A DNA stretch of 64,000 nucleotides, from positions 24,670,637-24,734,636 of the forward strand of contig NC_053146.1 in assembly GCF_016808335.1 (NCBI RefSeq). The letters run 5' to 3'. Under the pieces are notes generated by a model. It was not told the origin of the DNA and did no database searches. It saw nothing but the letters and a program-made list of their open reading frames with translations. Below, in pieces: positions 1-11,599 of the stretch (its first letter is position 1; each line of letters opens with the position of its first letter). The position numbers were made by a program, and so were the translations under genes. The DNA is from Panicum virgatum. Lineage: Eukaryota; Streptophyta; Magnoliopsida; Poales; Poaceae.

Positions 1-1109
1 CACTATGTGAGACCCGCAAGATTCTTGAGCATGCCACTCCTTATCATAAGGATGATACTACAAGTATTCCGAATCCATGCTTAGGTTTGGCAGAATGTAC
101 AATTCTAGCCAACCAAGTTTTGAGACGCTAAAGAATTTGTGCGGTGCCCAAGATGTCAGAAACACGGGAATTTCAATTCCCTGATGCTTTGCCACTGAAG
201 AGCAACATTCAGTTGGAAGTAATCGACATATGGGGAGTTCACTTTGTGAGTCTTTCCCTATGTCAGAGCAAGTACATTTTGGAGGTGATGGACTATTTGT
301 CCAAATGGATGAAGCACTTCCTGTGTTGCGGACAACTCAAAGAATTCAAAGAAGATGGTTCAGGAAAATCACATTTCCTTGCTTTGAATTTCCAAGAGTC
401 GTGTCTGGTGGTGAAGGCTCACACTTCACATGACAAGACCAACAGGAAGGGTCTCAGCGAGTTGAGAGTAAAACCACCGGGTTGCTACTCCATACCATCC
501 CTAGACCAATGGCCTAGCAGAAACATCTCATAAGAAGATCAGAAACATTCTGCGAAAGACAGTGAATGCCATGGGAAAGGATGGAATAGCATGATACTCG
601 AGGCACTCTGGACACATTGAATTGCCTTCAAGACGCCGATAGGAGAAACACCGCAACAGTTGATCTATGGCAAAACTTGCCGTATACCAGTTGATCTTGA
701 GTTCAGATCCCATGGGGCAATTAAGAGGTGGAAAATGGATCTCCAATCAGCCGGGGTTAAAAGGAAAATCCAATAGGCTGAATTGGATGAATGGAGGAAG
801 AAGGCCTACCACAGCTCCAAGCTCTACAAGGAGTAGATGAAAAGATGACATGATAAGCAGGTCAAGATCAAGCATTCCAAGTTGGGGACTAAGGTACTAC
901 TCTTTAATTCCCACCTTCGTTTGTTTGGTCGTGGCAAGCTTACAAGTAAGTGGAAAGAGCCTAGTTCAATAGACCCTCCAGGACAATGACGGGAACATCT
1001 TCAATCATTGAAACTGTTCCTCGAGCCCAAACTACCGGAACTCAAAGAAATAGACGTCTATGAGTTTTCCGAGCTAGAGCCCCCGTCTATGGTCATTGCT
1101 AGACCTTAA
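1..1109 (+). pseudogene. Athila-like Ty3/gypsy integrase, 3' part, decayed
   Basis: Remnant of the integrase end of a gypsy polyprotein. Around 220-330 the frame reads DIWGVHF, then YILEVMDYLSKW, matching the Athila-type integrase core; the catalytic Asp of the first motif (normally WGIDF) is His here, and the second-Asp region (about 400-430) reads SGGEGSHF instead of SDGGSHF. Further on, across frames, come TVNAMGKD, PIGETPQQLIYGKTC, and near 880-950 KVLLFNSHLRLF, the usual C-terminal integrase motifs. Reading ends with MVIARP and TAA at 1107-1109. Several stops and frame changes make it non-functional. The 5' end lies outside the window. Assignment to Athila rather than another gypsy clade is from motif recall. 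Confidence 0.8.
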
Positions 1110-2457
1110 ACGTGCCTTACCATAGTCTAGGATAATGGGCACAAATTTATTTCTCAAGTTTTGTTTCAGTAGCGCCCAGTTATGTTTGAAAAAAAATAAA
1201 AATAAACTAAAATAAAAATGCTGCATGCTTGTGCTTTAGTTGTGTTCTAATATTTTCATCAAGTGAGTAGATGAACATCATTAACAACATTGAGACGAAC
1301 TCCTTGGTGAACTTGAGCAAAATTTGATGCAACTCAAGACAGGTAGCCAGACTACACCCGTGCCTAAACATCTACATGTACAACTCGTCATGGAGGTTTG
1401 CGATCTCATCCTTCTTTTCCTTCCAGATTTTCATTAAAATCAGTTCTAAATGAAACGAATTAAAATTTGAATGAAACTCATGGAAGAGATGAATTCACAC
1501 ATGGCTTCCAAGGGTGCTTAAGTATTATTTCTCATGTGAGTACTTGTTACCTTTGGAACTTGCATGATAGGATCACTTGAACTTTTGTTTATTGACCCTC
1601 ATGATATGACAAAATGAGAGACATATTCTTTCTAATTCAAAGTCTTGGAGCTTCTTTAAAAAGCTAAAAAGAGGCAACTCTCATTCACTTTCAACCATAC
1701 AAGTCCTATCCAAAGCCATACATGAATAGAATTGAACCCACATAGCTATCTTTTGACATTTTGAGCTTGATCAAACATCGTTGCCTTTTGAGAAATGTCA
1801 TGATCATCAAGTACTTTGGTTATCCACTATGCACATTCATCAATAAAGTCCATCAAAAGTGGTTCACCAGAAGCTCTCCATCCCCCTAAAAAAAGAGAAG
1901 ACAAAAAGACAAAAGCGAGTGAACCTACAATCTTACTCGAGCAAAAAAAAAGAGGACAAAGGGGAAGGATGGAGAAGCCCAATTCAAACACCACTCAAAA
2001 GGACATCCATTCCTCACATACACATAGATATGACCAAGGTCCAAAGATGACATGATCTCTCAAAGACAAGATCTTTGATCTTGCAAAATAAATGACGAAG
2101 ATATGCAATTTTATCCCTACCTTGAGCCACACAAAAGCCTTTCCAAATGTAGGAGTGGTTTCTCTAAAGATCTTAGTGAGGTTCAAACACAAAATGAGAG
2201 ACTAAGAGTGGGTTTGAAAGAGATAAGAGCATGCCTCCTGTTTTTGAAAATCTTGCAAAACCTCCAAGTACAGAGAAAAGGGAGTGAATCATGTTCTCCA
2301 TCGAGTTGTTCTGTGGATCAATATTCAAAGGTGAAGGTGTTAGCCACCGAAATCCAAGGTATGAGGAAAACTTAGAAATAAATCTTATGCATTCTTTGAG
2401 TTCATGAAACCATGCTTCGCTCTTTTTCGACCTTATTGCTCGGGGCAAGCAAAGTCT
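1110..2457 (+). other. Athila 3' non-coding stretch between integrase and LTR
   Basis: About 1.35 kb, AT-rich, without a convincing coding frame. In Athila elements this interval can hold an env-like ORF; none is visible here. Only short chance ORFs occur (for example 1816-2055), and they show no recognisable motif. Confidence 0.5.
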
Positions 2458-2470
2458 GGCTGTGGGGGTG
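2458..2470 (+). promoter_or_regulatory. Candidate polypurine tract before Athila LTR
   Basis: A short G-rich run (ctggctgtgggggtg) directly precedes the TGTTGG start of the LTR, the position expected for the plus-strand primer of reverse transcription. It is not a perfect purine run, so the call rests on position. Confidence 0.45.
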
Positions 2471-3954
2471 TGTTGGCGGTCGATATCGATGATTTTTGCC
2501 GCCAACACTCTGCCTGATTTCATGAAATATAGGTCATAACCATGCCATAACCATTATTACTAATGAGTTCCACAAGTTTTGGTGCATATTTGATCTCAGG
2601 AACAACATATCCAAAATTGACCCAAAATGGACCAGGCCGACCGGCATACTTTCTGTGGAATCTTGGCATGAGATTTTACCAGTATCATCCAGAGGGAGAA
2701 ATCAAGCCATTCCAATGGGTTGTTTCCCAGAATGCACGATTTGGAATCGGAAGGCTTGAACCCTTTGGCAAAACAGAGGAATTCTGTGCGATGATCAGAG
2801 CACAAGAGAACCACCCATCCAGGAGTGATCTCCAGCCGTTGAGGAGTGTGTCGGTGCAACGGAGGGCCAAAATCCCTCCAGAGCCAGGCCGCCCGGCCTA
2901 ATTTAGGCCGCCCAGCCCAAGGAACTTCGGTTTGATGAACAACCTTTTGCACCGACCTCTAGGGAGCATCAGGAACGTCGAATCAAAGGCGGTGGACAGA
3001 TGGCGTGACTCCTAGGCCAGCTGGCCTAGGGGAGGCCGGCCGGCCTGACTTTGTCGCGCCACGTGTCTAGCCTTCGCATGGAAGTTACGACGCCGACCTC
3101 CTTGCGTAAAGTGCTGGCGACCTCAGAATAACCGCCTTGGAAGCACTATAAAAGGGAGCCTCCACCCCTCATTCTACACACCATTTGGAGAAGAGAAGAG
3201 CTCAAGCAAGATGTAGTCCCACTTAGTAGAATAGGGAGAGTGTGAGGTGAGAGTCTTGGCGAAAGCCAAAGTAAAGGAGTGGTGCCGAGTTCTCTCGGCC
3301 TTACTCCACTTTTGTAAGCCACCTCAGAGGAATGAAGCATCTTCGGAGTGAAGTTCCTCGTCTCTCGTCGGTATCTCGCTAGTCTTCCTCTTTACTTCAG
3401 TTACTTGTTTACTTTCTGTCTTTGATCTGCGGGATCCCTAGTCTGCGTTAGTAGCAAGTTCTACTTATTTGAGAGTGCTTTTTGTCTTGCCGGTAGGCAG
3501 GAGTACGTAGCTCGATAGTGTTAGGCGTGGTGCCTAGACTTGGTTAGTTTCATAGGGTTGTGTTCCACCCCACAGCACCGCAGTGGTAGGCGGCAGGTGG
3601 TGACAGCCCTGTCCGTCCTTTGTAGTCCACCACGTTCGGGTGTTTTCATAGCAGTAGGATTGCCAAAAATATGTTGGGCCCCTTCTCACCCCTGTCTGAG
3701 CCCTGCGCTTAGGCCGCCGAAGCAGATCAAGATAGTTTAGTTCCAAGTCTTCTGGGTAATGAGTTGGCTAACCGATGTTAGACCCTCTGCCCACTTACCT
3801 CTCTTCTCCTGGTGGGTCCGGTTGAACTAGTTCTAGGTTTGGTCGCGTTTTATCGTTCCCCGTGGATTCGATACCCTGGAATACTCCAAGGTGAAAGCTA
3901 CATCGGTCTCTGTGCGCTTGCGGAGTAATTCGTTTAGGCTAAGGAGTGCCAACA
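2471..3954 (+). repeat. LTR of Athila-like element (1484 bp)
   Basis: Begins TGTTGGC and ends GTGCCAACA, giving TG...CA ends with matching inverted termini (TGTTGGC/GCCAACA). A TATA box sits near 3147 and the element's integrase lies just upstream, so it is a 3' LTR. It contains several G/C palindromic clusters built from GGCCGGCC-like words (about 2632-2655, 2882-2925, 3014-3048). No partner LTR is in the window, so its age and target duplication cannot be read. The sequence after it does not show the usual Athila primer-binding site, so it is not clearly the 5' LTR of the gag fragment that follows. Confidence 0.75.
3147..3153 (+). promoter_or_regulatory. TATA box of Athila LTR
   Basis: TATAAAA inside the LTR, followed by a CA/T-rich start region (about 3175). 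Position about 675 bp into the LTR fits a U3/R promoter. Confidence 0.6.
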
Positions 3955-4059
3955 GATGCTGATCGACTAGATAGCTTCCAAAAAAAGTTGGAAAGGAGAA
4001 AGACAGCCAGCCTGTCCCAGGGGCATGCATCAGATCGACACGATCGATATGTTAGCTGC
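3955..4059 (+). pseudogene. Athila gag fragment, left of T1 insertion
   Basis: The last 30 or so bases read QIDTIDMLA and, once T1 is removed with one target copy, continue in frame into KLELLMKKLE at 25335 onward. This is the coiled region that precedes the Athila gag zinc knuckle. The first 70 bases are not clearly assignable. A primer-binding site and the first part of gag are missing, so a deletion separates this piece from the LTR on its left, or the LTR belongs to another element. Confidence 0.5.
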
Positions 4060-4457
4060 TGTCAGACCCGAGGCAACAGGACTGCTCATAGGCATAGAAT
4101 GTTCTAGAGTAAGGGATAGCTCATGGATGTACCTTATCTCTCTTGTAACTACCCGGATAGGCGTAGAACTAGCCGCAATACAAAGAAAACTACCCGATCG
4201 TACTGTTGTAGGTCTCCAACTGTACTCGGCTAGGACTTTCCATGTAAACCTGTCCCCCCGGATATATAAGGGCGGGCAGTACCCCCTCGAAACATATCAA
4301 CACCTAAGGCAATACAAATCACCACACAGGACGTAGGGTATTATGCAACTCGCGGCCCGAACCTGTCTAAATCTTTGTGTTCCTTGTACTATCGAGTTCC
4401 AGAGCAGTCGATCCCTACCTACAAACCTTACTGCTAAGGGTATCCCTGAGAAAGATA
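4060..4457 (+). repeat. T1 5' LTR (about 398 bp)
   Basis: Starts TGTCAGACCCG and aligns along its length with the 3' LTR at 24920. A TATATAA box is at 4263-4269. The last bases (gagaaagata) lack about 17 bp present in the 3' copy (which ends accgaca), so the original CA end is eroded here. Confidence 0.8.
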
Positions 4458-4459
4458 GC

Positions 4460-4477
4460 TGGCACGCCAGGTAGGGG
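4460..4477 (+). promoter_or_regulatory. T1 primer-binding site region
   Basis: tggcacgccaggtagggg lies 2-3 bases after the 5' LTR, the sequence typical of Tat-type elements at the tRNA primer position. The tRNA species was not determined. Confidence 0.6.
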
Positions 4478-4527
4478 ACTCGGCGAGTTCATCGGCGAGT
4501 TCGACGGCCACTTTCGCTTTCAGCACC

Positions 4528-6480
4528 ATGGCACCCCCTCAAGGCCCCCACCTTCGTCTTCGGCTCATGGTCTACGTCGCCAATGGTTGGAGCAGCTTTG
4601 ACAGCCACCTAACCAACTCACCCACACTGAAGATCACTACGTCAGAAGACTCCAACAAACTCACCGGATCAGATGATCACGGCATCATGTTGCTTCCCGA
4701 CCTCGCCAAGGAGATCGAGACGAAACTCGAAGACCACTCAAGTTCCATTCAGACTCAGATCAATCTCAAACCGAATTCTACTCGGATTGAGACTCCTCTT
4801 GCTCAACCCATCTTCGGTTTGCACAATTCATCATCTACTTACAAACAGATGATCAAATCCATCTATGAAAATAGCTTGGATCACCTTCCCTACGTCAGGA
4901 ACCACTCAGTCACCGCTAGCCGGGAGGCACCCATTTTCGACGTATACACAGATCCAGTCGAGTCATCTCAAGACAGCCTGGATTTCATCACCAATGCGTT
5001 GGCAAAAATCCAACTCGAGTCATGCCAAAGTCATACTCTGGCAGAACTACTTGATAACCTTCGGGAAGTTGCCAGCATTGACGATCTTTTGTTTCAACTG
5101 TTCTAGCTGATTATGAGTCAGACCTGGAAAGCTTCTCTCCTGAACATTTGGTTCCAGTGATCATCCAACAACCCGGAGGTGCTCCTAGTCAGCATGATCC
5201 AAACGAAGCCTTGGATCAGATTTCAGAAGACAACCTGACCCCAGACGCTCCACAAGATGAAGATGAAGCTACTCACACAGCTCGCAGGGCAAGAAATCAA
5301 TGTAAAGGAGAATGCAGGGTTCAAGCCGCCGAAAGAGCTCGCCTTCCCCCGCGTAACCTCAACAATGAATTCAACAACGTCGCAGACCCAGTTTTCAGAA
5401 CCCCAATCGCCACGATGACAGAAGCAACCCTGCGGCTCATGCAGATGCCTCAAAACCTGGAGATCGAACATGTCATACACCTTGCCAAGAACGCTGTTGA
5501 ACAACTCGAGAGACAAAACCCCTTGTCCTCACTTCATGGCACTCGGTCGAGAGCCACCACAACAGTCATACCTCAAGCAAGTCGTACTCCTGGAGGCCAT
5601 CATCATCAACAACAGCTGGAGTAGCAAAATCAAAGAAACCAGTAGGCTCAGGAAGTCTCAAGCATCCATCGACCCAGGGGTGGCCAACCACCAGTGAACC
5701 AAGCCCCTGGGCCTCAGCCAAATTGCAACAACAACAACCGAGGGCACAACAAGGAAGAGGTAGCCGATTCCATAATTGACGCACGGGACATAATCAATGC
5801 AAGACACAGATCGCAGCTTGCAGATAATTCTGATCGTTTCCAAGCCCTCAGTAGAGTTTTCGACAACACCGAGTACCCGAAGGATTTCAAGCCCACGAAC
5901 ATCCAGAAGTACGACGGTAAGCAAGACCCTGCTCAATGGTTACGTTTATATTCGACCGCTGTTAGTGTTGCAGGAGGAGACACCAACACCAAGGTCCTCT
6001 ACTTCCGGATGGCCCTGGAGCTCGCACCCCTCACGTGGCTCGAGAGCTTGGCACGTGAGTCCATACACTCATGGGATGATCTCAAGAAGGACCTCATCGA
6101 CAACTTCCAAGGGTCGCTACATCGAGTAGCTACCCGACAAGCCTTGTCGATGTGCAAGCAGGAACAAGGCGAATCGATCAGATCCTACGTCAAGTGCTTC
6201 TTCGACACAAGAGCCACTATCCCCAATGTCGCCGACGACGACGTCATCGACTACTTCCAGAGCGGCATTACCATCCAGTCTCTATACCATGACTTCGGGC
6301 GCAATCGCCCCAAAACGGTAGTCGAGCTATGAGACATGATGCAGCGCTGGGCAGACGAAGAGGAGCAAGAACGCAGCCGCTTCCCACGCCGCAACAACGA
6401 CAACAATGGGAAGTGTCACAACGACCGTGAAGGGCCCAACAACTAGCGGGATCCTGCGTGCAAGCGCAAGCCTGACGATA
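4528..6480 (+). pseudogene. T1 gag polyprotein, broken
   Basis: Structural protein that would form the retrotransposon particle. An ATG at 4528 opens 192 codons to a stop at 5104; similar protein continues in 5148-5624 and 5694-6332. The capsid-like core is in the last piece (around 5880-6130): IQKYDGKQDPAQWL, then YFRMALELAPLTWLE and SWDDLKKDLIDNFQG, the classic plant gypsy gag motif set. A stop after VVEL at 6330 interrupts DMMQRWADEEE. An asparagine/glutamine-rich linker separates N-terminal and capsid-like parts. Stops and frame breaks show it is dead. Confidence 0.82.
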
Positions 6481-6491
6481 CTGTCGGCACC

Positions 6492-7310
6492 ATGGATCGC
6501 ACCCCGCGTGGTAAAAAGGGAGAAAAACCGCAGGATCAGTTTGACAAGATCCTTCACAACAAAAGGTGTCCAATCCACCCCAAGAGCAACCACTCGATTT
6601 GGGAGTGCACGATCCTGCGCAAATCCTTCCAGTCGGCACCTGCAGACGCTCCTAAGAAAAAGCAAAACAAGGATGATGAAGACAACAAGAAGGACCCTAA
6701 CGGATTCCAACAGCAGCAAAACGTTGTCAACGTCATATTTGGAGGAGATCCCAGCTTCTCCAAGCGAGCCCAGAAGCTTTTACTCAAAGAAATTCTCTCA
6801 GTTGAGCCAGCAATTCAAAGGCCATTAAAATACAGTGAGGTTCCCATCACCTTCTCTAGGGAGGATCAATGGACCAGCTTCTCTGAACCTGAAAAGTTCC
6901 CGCTAGTACTCGACCCAGTCGTCCAAGGCTCCAAGCTCACTCGAGTACTCATTGATAGCAGAAGTGGGCTCAACTTGATCTTTGCAAGTACATTGGCCAA
7001 GATGGGTCTCAATTACATGAGCCTTCTAACTCCAAGTAAAGCCCCTTTCTACGGTATTGTTCCCGTAAACTCATCTACACCGATTGGCTAAGTCACCCTT
7101 CCAGTCACATCCGGCACAGAGCAAAACTTTTGGACGGAGTACATTAAGTTCAAAGTAGCCGATTTCGAATCTTCCTACCATGCTATCCTGGGAAGACCAG
7201 CGTTAGCCAAGTTCATGGCAGTACCACATTATGTGTACCAGGCAATACAGGAGTACTTTCCTTGTATGGAGACCTCCTCAAGTCCTTCGAGTGCAACAAG
7301 GAAGCAATAG
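6492..7310 (+). pseudogene. T1 gag C-terminal zinc motif and aspartic protease
   Basis: The 199-codon frame at 6492-7091 begins with a basic stretch and a Tat-style zinc-binding motif CPIHPKSNHSIWEC, then a lysine-rich linker, then VNVIFGGD and a retropepsin-like segment with LIDSRSGLNLIFASTL. The usual motif is ID-G-GSG; the catalytic Asp is kept but the following residue is Ser and Arg replaces Gly. A stop at 7089 follows; homologous protein continues (SYHAILGRPALAKFMAVPHY at about 7180-7240). The enzyme would have cleaved the Gag-Pol precursor. Non-functional through the stop. Confidence 0.78.
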
Positions 7311-8390
7311 ATCATGCTGCCACAATTCAAGTTCCTAGCTCTGTCAGCGAAATACTCGCTGCTGCTAAGGAACTCTCACTCAAGGAGTCGATGCCTTCCA
7401 AGAAGCCAAGCTAGTCGTCGGTTAAGCCAACTAGTGACGTGGGCACCAAGACTATCCAGCTACAAGAGGGAGACGACTCCAAAACTGCCATCATTGGAGC
7501 AGGTTTGGGTGACAAATAGGAACTCGAGCTCGTCAACTTCCTTAGGGCCAACCGAGACGTATTCGTGTGGAAACCAGTGGATATGCCAGGGGTGCCCAAG
7601 GAGTTTATCGAGCATGCCTTAAAAGTCGACCCTAAAGCCACACCAAAAAAGCAACTGTTGCGACATTTCTCACCGGACAAGAGAGAAGCCATCAAGAAAG
7701 ATCTGGCAAAACTACTTGCAGCAGGGTTCATAAAAGAAGTCTACCATCCTGAATGGTTGGCCAACCCTGTACTCATCCAGAAGAAGAAGAACAACGAGTG
7801 GAGGATGTGCGTCGACTACACCAATCTAAACAAGCAGTGCCCAAAGGACCCTTTCGGGTTACCAAGCATTGATCAAGTAATCAACTCCACAACAGGATGT
7901 GTCCTGCTATCCTTCCTCGACTGCTACTCAGGGTACCATCAGATCGCCTTGAAAGAAGAAGACCAAATCAAGACGGCCTTCATCACCCCTTACGGGGCAT
8001 ACGCCTACAAAACAATGTCCTTTGGGTTGAAGAATGCTGGTGCCACCTACCAGCGTGCGATACAGCTATGCTTTGCCGACTAGCTACATCGCAATGTTGA
8101 AGCCTATGTCGACGATGTTGTCGTCAAAACCAAGACCTAGGATCAATTCATTACTGACCTGGAAGAGACCTTCAACAGCCTCCGAAAATTATGCTGGAAA
8201 CTCAACTCAACCAAATGTGTCTTTGGCGTACCCTCTGGAAAATTACTCGGATTCATCGTCAGCAACCGAGGAATCGAGGCTAACCCAGAGAAGATAAATG
8301 CCATCATGACTATGGACACTCCAGCCACCATCAAGGACGTCTAGAAGCTTACAGGCTGCATGGCAGCCTTGAACCGGTTCTTGTCCAGGC
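7311..8390 (+). pseudogene. T1 reverse transcriptase, broken
   Basis: RNA-dependent DNA polymerase domain. After the connector (DVFVWKPVDMPGVP at about 7556-7597) the open frame 7565-8083 carries MCVDYTNLNKQCPKDPF, LSFLDCYSGYHQIALKEEDQ (the first catalytic Asp) and MSFGLKNAGATYQRA. A stop at 8081-8083 precedes the second catalytic motif YVDDVVVKT at 8105-8131, then FGVPSGKLLGFIVSNRGIE. Another stop is at 8139 and one at 8341. All polymerase motifs are recognisable, so inactivation is by scattered point changes. Confidence 0.85.
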
Positions 8391-8810
8391 TTGGAGAACG
8401 GGCCCTTTTTCAAGCTCCTCAAGCGACAAGATAAATTCGAGTGGACTACAGATGCCGCGGAAGCACTTGAGAACCTCAAGCATCATCTCCAGTCACCGCC
8501 GATTCTAACAGCTCCACTACCAGGCGAGGAACTACTCCTCTACATCGCTGCGACTACTCATGTAGTCAGTACAGCGATAGTAGTCGAACGCCCGGAGGAA
8601 GGCCACGCTTACGGCATCCAAAGGCCAGTTTACTTCATCAGTGAAGTACTCTCTGAATCAAAGGTTAGATATCCATCAATTCAGAAACTTCTATATGGAA
8701 TTCTAATCACCTCCAGGAAGCTTCGACACTACTTCGACGAGTACAAGATCTCAGTAATAACTGACTTCCCATTAGGGGATATACTCCACAATCGGGATGC
8801 CACTGGATGA
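8391..8810 (+). pseudogene. T1 first RNase H domain (gypsy type)
   Basis: 139 codons in the frame after RT: PFFKLLKRQDKFEWT, then LLLYIAATTHVVSTAIV, then RPVYFISEVLSESKVRYPSIQKLLYGI and a YKISVITDFPLGDIL end. This matches the tether/RNase H segment that follows RT in Tat elements; the canonical YLAVS and VYYVS motifs are modified. Reading stops at 8808, followed by the in-frame start of the second RNase H. Confidence 0.78.
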
Positions 8811-8840
8811 ATCTTAAAGTGGGCAGTTGAACTGGGAGCT

Positions 8841-9391
8841 TTGGAAATTAACTTTAAGCCAAGAACAGCAATCAAGTCACAAGCACTAGTCGACTTCTTA
8901 GCTGAATGGCGGGAAAATCAAATCCCAGCACCTCACAACGTTCCAGAGCATTGGGTAATGTACTTTAATGGCTCACTCAAGCTCGACGGAGGCGGCGCGG
9001 GAGTTCTATTCATATCCCAAAGGGAGAACAATTGAAGTATGTGTTCCAAATCTTGTTCAAAGTCTCCAACAATGAAGCTGAATACGAGGCACTGCTACAT
9101 GGCCTTCGACTAGCAGTTTCTCTCGGCATCAAGCGACTACTTGTCTACGGCGATTCTCTACTCGTCGTCCAGCAAGTAAATAAAGAATGGGACATCAACA
9201 AGGATACAATGGATGCATATGTTGAAGAAATCAGAAAGCTCGAAAACAAGTTCTCAGGATTGGAAAGGCACCACATAGATCGTGACAACAACGTGGGAGC
9301 TGATGTGCTTTCCAAACTCGGATCTACTCGAGCAGCTGTTCCACCTGGAGTCTTTGTTCATGAACTTCATTATCTATCAGTCAAGGTATAG
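8841..9391 (+). pseudogene. T1 second RNase H domain (archaeal-like type of Tat elements)
   Basis: Downstream of the first RNase H: ALVDFLAEWRE, then VMYFNGSLKLDGGGAGVLFIS, then after a stop/frame change at about 9033 NNEAEYEALLHGLRLA, VYGDSLLVVQQVNKEW and a C-terminal HHIDRDNNVGADVLSKLG. These are the D-E-D-D features of a complete second RNase H (the first Asp of the usual DGS motif is Asn in YFNGS). A duplicated RNase H is an established trait of Tat-clade gypsy elements and supports the clade call. Confidence 0.82.
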
Positions 9392-9442
9392 AGCCAACAA
9401 GCCACTGACACAAAGGCCCCGGCCACAGTCAGAGAAGTACTG

Positions 9443-10705
9443 ATGATTGAAGATGACTGGCGGATCCAGTTTATCGACTTCATCAAGGAGTTCAAGCTTC
9501 CACCACATGTCGATCCTAAAAGCGCTGAAGCTGCCCGCATCATCAGGCGTAGCAAGGGTATCGTCCTCGTCAGCGATAACCTATACAAGCGCTCTGCTTC
9601 TAGCATCCTCATGAAGTGCGTTACCCTTGAAGAAGGCAAAGACATCCTCAGAGAGATACACGAAGGGGTCTGCGGCAACCACGCTGCATCAAGGACACTA
9701 GTCGGCAAGGCGTACAAGTCAGGGTTCTTCTGGCCAACAGTTGTTTCAGATGCAGAAGACCTTGTTAGACAATGCCCTGGCTGCCAATTCTTTGACAAAA
9801 AGACTCACGTCCCATCACATAACCTAATAACAATCCCTCCATCATGGTTGTTTGCTTGTTGGAGTTTGTACATGATCGGGCCATTAATCGTAGCTCCAGG
9901 AGGATTCAATCATGTGCTGGTGGCAGTCGACAAGTTTACCAAGTGGATCGAGTACAAGCCTATCATCGAGATCTCGTCAGACAGAGCAATGGATTTCATC
10001 TCTGACATTATACACTGGTTTGGATTTCCTCATACTATCATTACAGACCTTGGCTCTAACTTCACGTCACAGTCTTTTTGGGATTTCTACGACAACTCTT
10101 GCATTGATTTTAAATATGCTTCAGTAGCTCACCCTCGAGCAAATGGTCAAGTAGAGCGCATCAATGGCTTAGTACTCGAGGGCTTGTAGAAAAGACTCTA
10201 CGATGATAACACCAATAAAGGTGGCAAGTGGATTCAAGAACTACCCCATGTGGTCTGGGGGCTGCGAATGCAGCCTAGCAAAGCAACTGGACAGTCTCCT
10301 TTCTTCCTCACCTATAGGTCAGAGGCTATACTACCCGTAGATATCATGTGGAAATCTCCAAGAGTAGAAGCCTATCAAGAAGGAGAAGTAGATGAAGCTC
10401 AACAACTTGAGTTAGATTCAGTCGAAGAAGCCAGAATTAATACTTTAACTCAATCGGCTAGATATCTTCAAGGTGTCAGACGCTATCATGATCGTAATGT
10501 CCAGCAAAGATCTTTTAATATTGGAGATCTAGTTCTACGAAGGATACAAGATGAGACAAGTTTGCACAAGTTAAATTCCAGATTCGAGGGACCTTTCATC
10601 GTAACCAAGGTCACAAGACCCGGATCATACAGAATCACTGATGCAGATGGCAATAAGGTACCCAATTCCTGGAATATTGAGCACTTGCACAGATTTTCTC
10701 CTTGA
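9443..10705 (+). pseudogene. T1 integrase, broken
   Basis: Would insert the cDNA into chromosomes. The 248-codon frame 9443-10189 has the zinc-binding N-domain (HEGVCGNH ... CPGC), then the core. The first catalytic Asp in WSLYMIGP is Tyr (codon 143, 9869-9871), the second Asp is kept in ITDLGSN (codon 202), and Glu is kept in GQVERING (codon 238), giving the expected D-35-E spacing. A TAG at about 10187 separates the C-terminal part 10250-10705 (SEAILPVDI, YHDRNVQQRSFNIGDLVLRRI, KLNSRFEGPFIV, SWNIEHLHRF). No chromodomain follows, as expected for Tat. Confidence 0.88.
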
Positions 10706-10955
10706 TCCAAGTAACATGGTGGTGTCAGTTGATCTCTTTAAAAAAGCAAAGGCCTTCATCATCTTTTCGACTATATTAAAGGCAGTTTTCAACCTGACAG
10801 CATCATCTCTGACTACTCCCAAAAAGGTTCATCCAACCAGGATAATCTCCACAGATTCATACCAACCTAGATAACTTCCTCTAGATAGCTTACACAGTTT
10901 TCCATTAGGAAAACTATACAAGTCACATCCTTGTCCTTAATATAAAGGTCACAAC

Positions 10956-11449
10956 CTACTCGCTGGCTCGAGAAGGTATATGGATACCTTTACTAGTTTG
11001 TCCATCTTGGGTAACTCGACGGAGTTCATTCTAATAGGTCAACTATAAGGAACTCCAGCCTTGTGTTGAAGGCAAAACTACTCGCTCGCTCGAGTATGTT
11101 ATGGATGCTACTAAATTTTGTCCTTCTGAGGTAACCCGACGGGGTTCACCCTAACCAGTCAAACTTAGTAGTTACTCAAGTCTACAAGTTAGACACCCTA
11201 TTCGCTAGCTCGAATAGGCTTTGGATATTTTTAAGATGTTTTCATCTTGGATAACTCGACGGAGTTCATCCTAACAGATCTATCTTAGAAATTACTCCGG
11301 TCCTCGGTCAGGACACCCTACTCGCCTACTCGAGTAGTTTATGGATATCTTTACAGTCTTTCTATCTGGGTAATCCGACGGGATTCACCCTAACTAATCA
11401 ACTATAGAGATTACTCCATGTGAGCATTCTATTTGATCGGTCGAGTAGT
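10956..11449 (+). repeat. T1 3' tandem repeats, about 120-bp unit, four copies plus a partial
   Basis: Units begin near 10956, 11078, 11198, 11318 and 11429 with ctactcgct(g/c)gctcgag and share (a)actcgacggagttcatcctaa. Unit lengths are 122, 120, 120 and 111 bp. Copies are diverged. They lie between integrase and the antisense gene. The flanking 10706-10955 and 11450-11600 hold no coding frame. Confidence 0.85.
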
Positions 11450-11599
11450 TTGTATTTATCCTATGGCATCAGATCATATTTCTGAGGACACACCAACAGG
11501 ATAAGAACAATATCTACAAAGACAAGATCTTACAGAGATTACAAGAGTTGTTACAAGCAGATTACTCTGCCAAGTTCTTCAAAATGTCTTCAGCAATTA

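Noticed and set aside
2471..3954. 5' LTR of the Athila gag fragment at 3955
   Set aside because: No primer-binding site follows and integrase lies just upstream, so it is a 3' LTR; a recombined tandem cannot be excluded.
4025..4336. 103-codon ORF across T1 LTR (and similar ORF at 24852-25196)
   Set aside because: Chance reading through the LTR; the two versions exist because the LTRs are copies.
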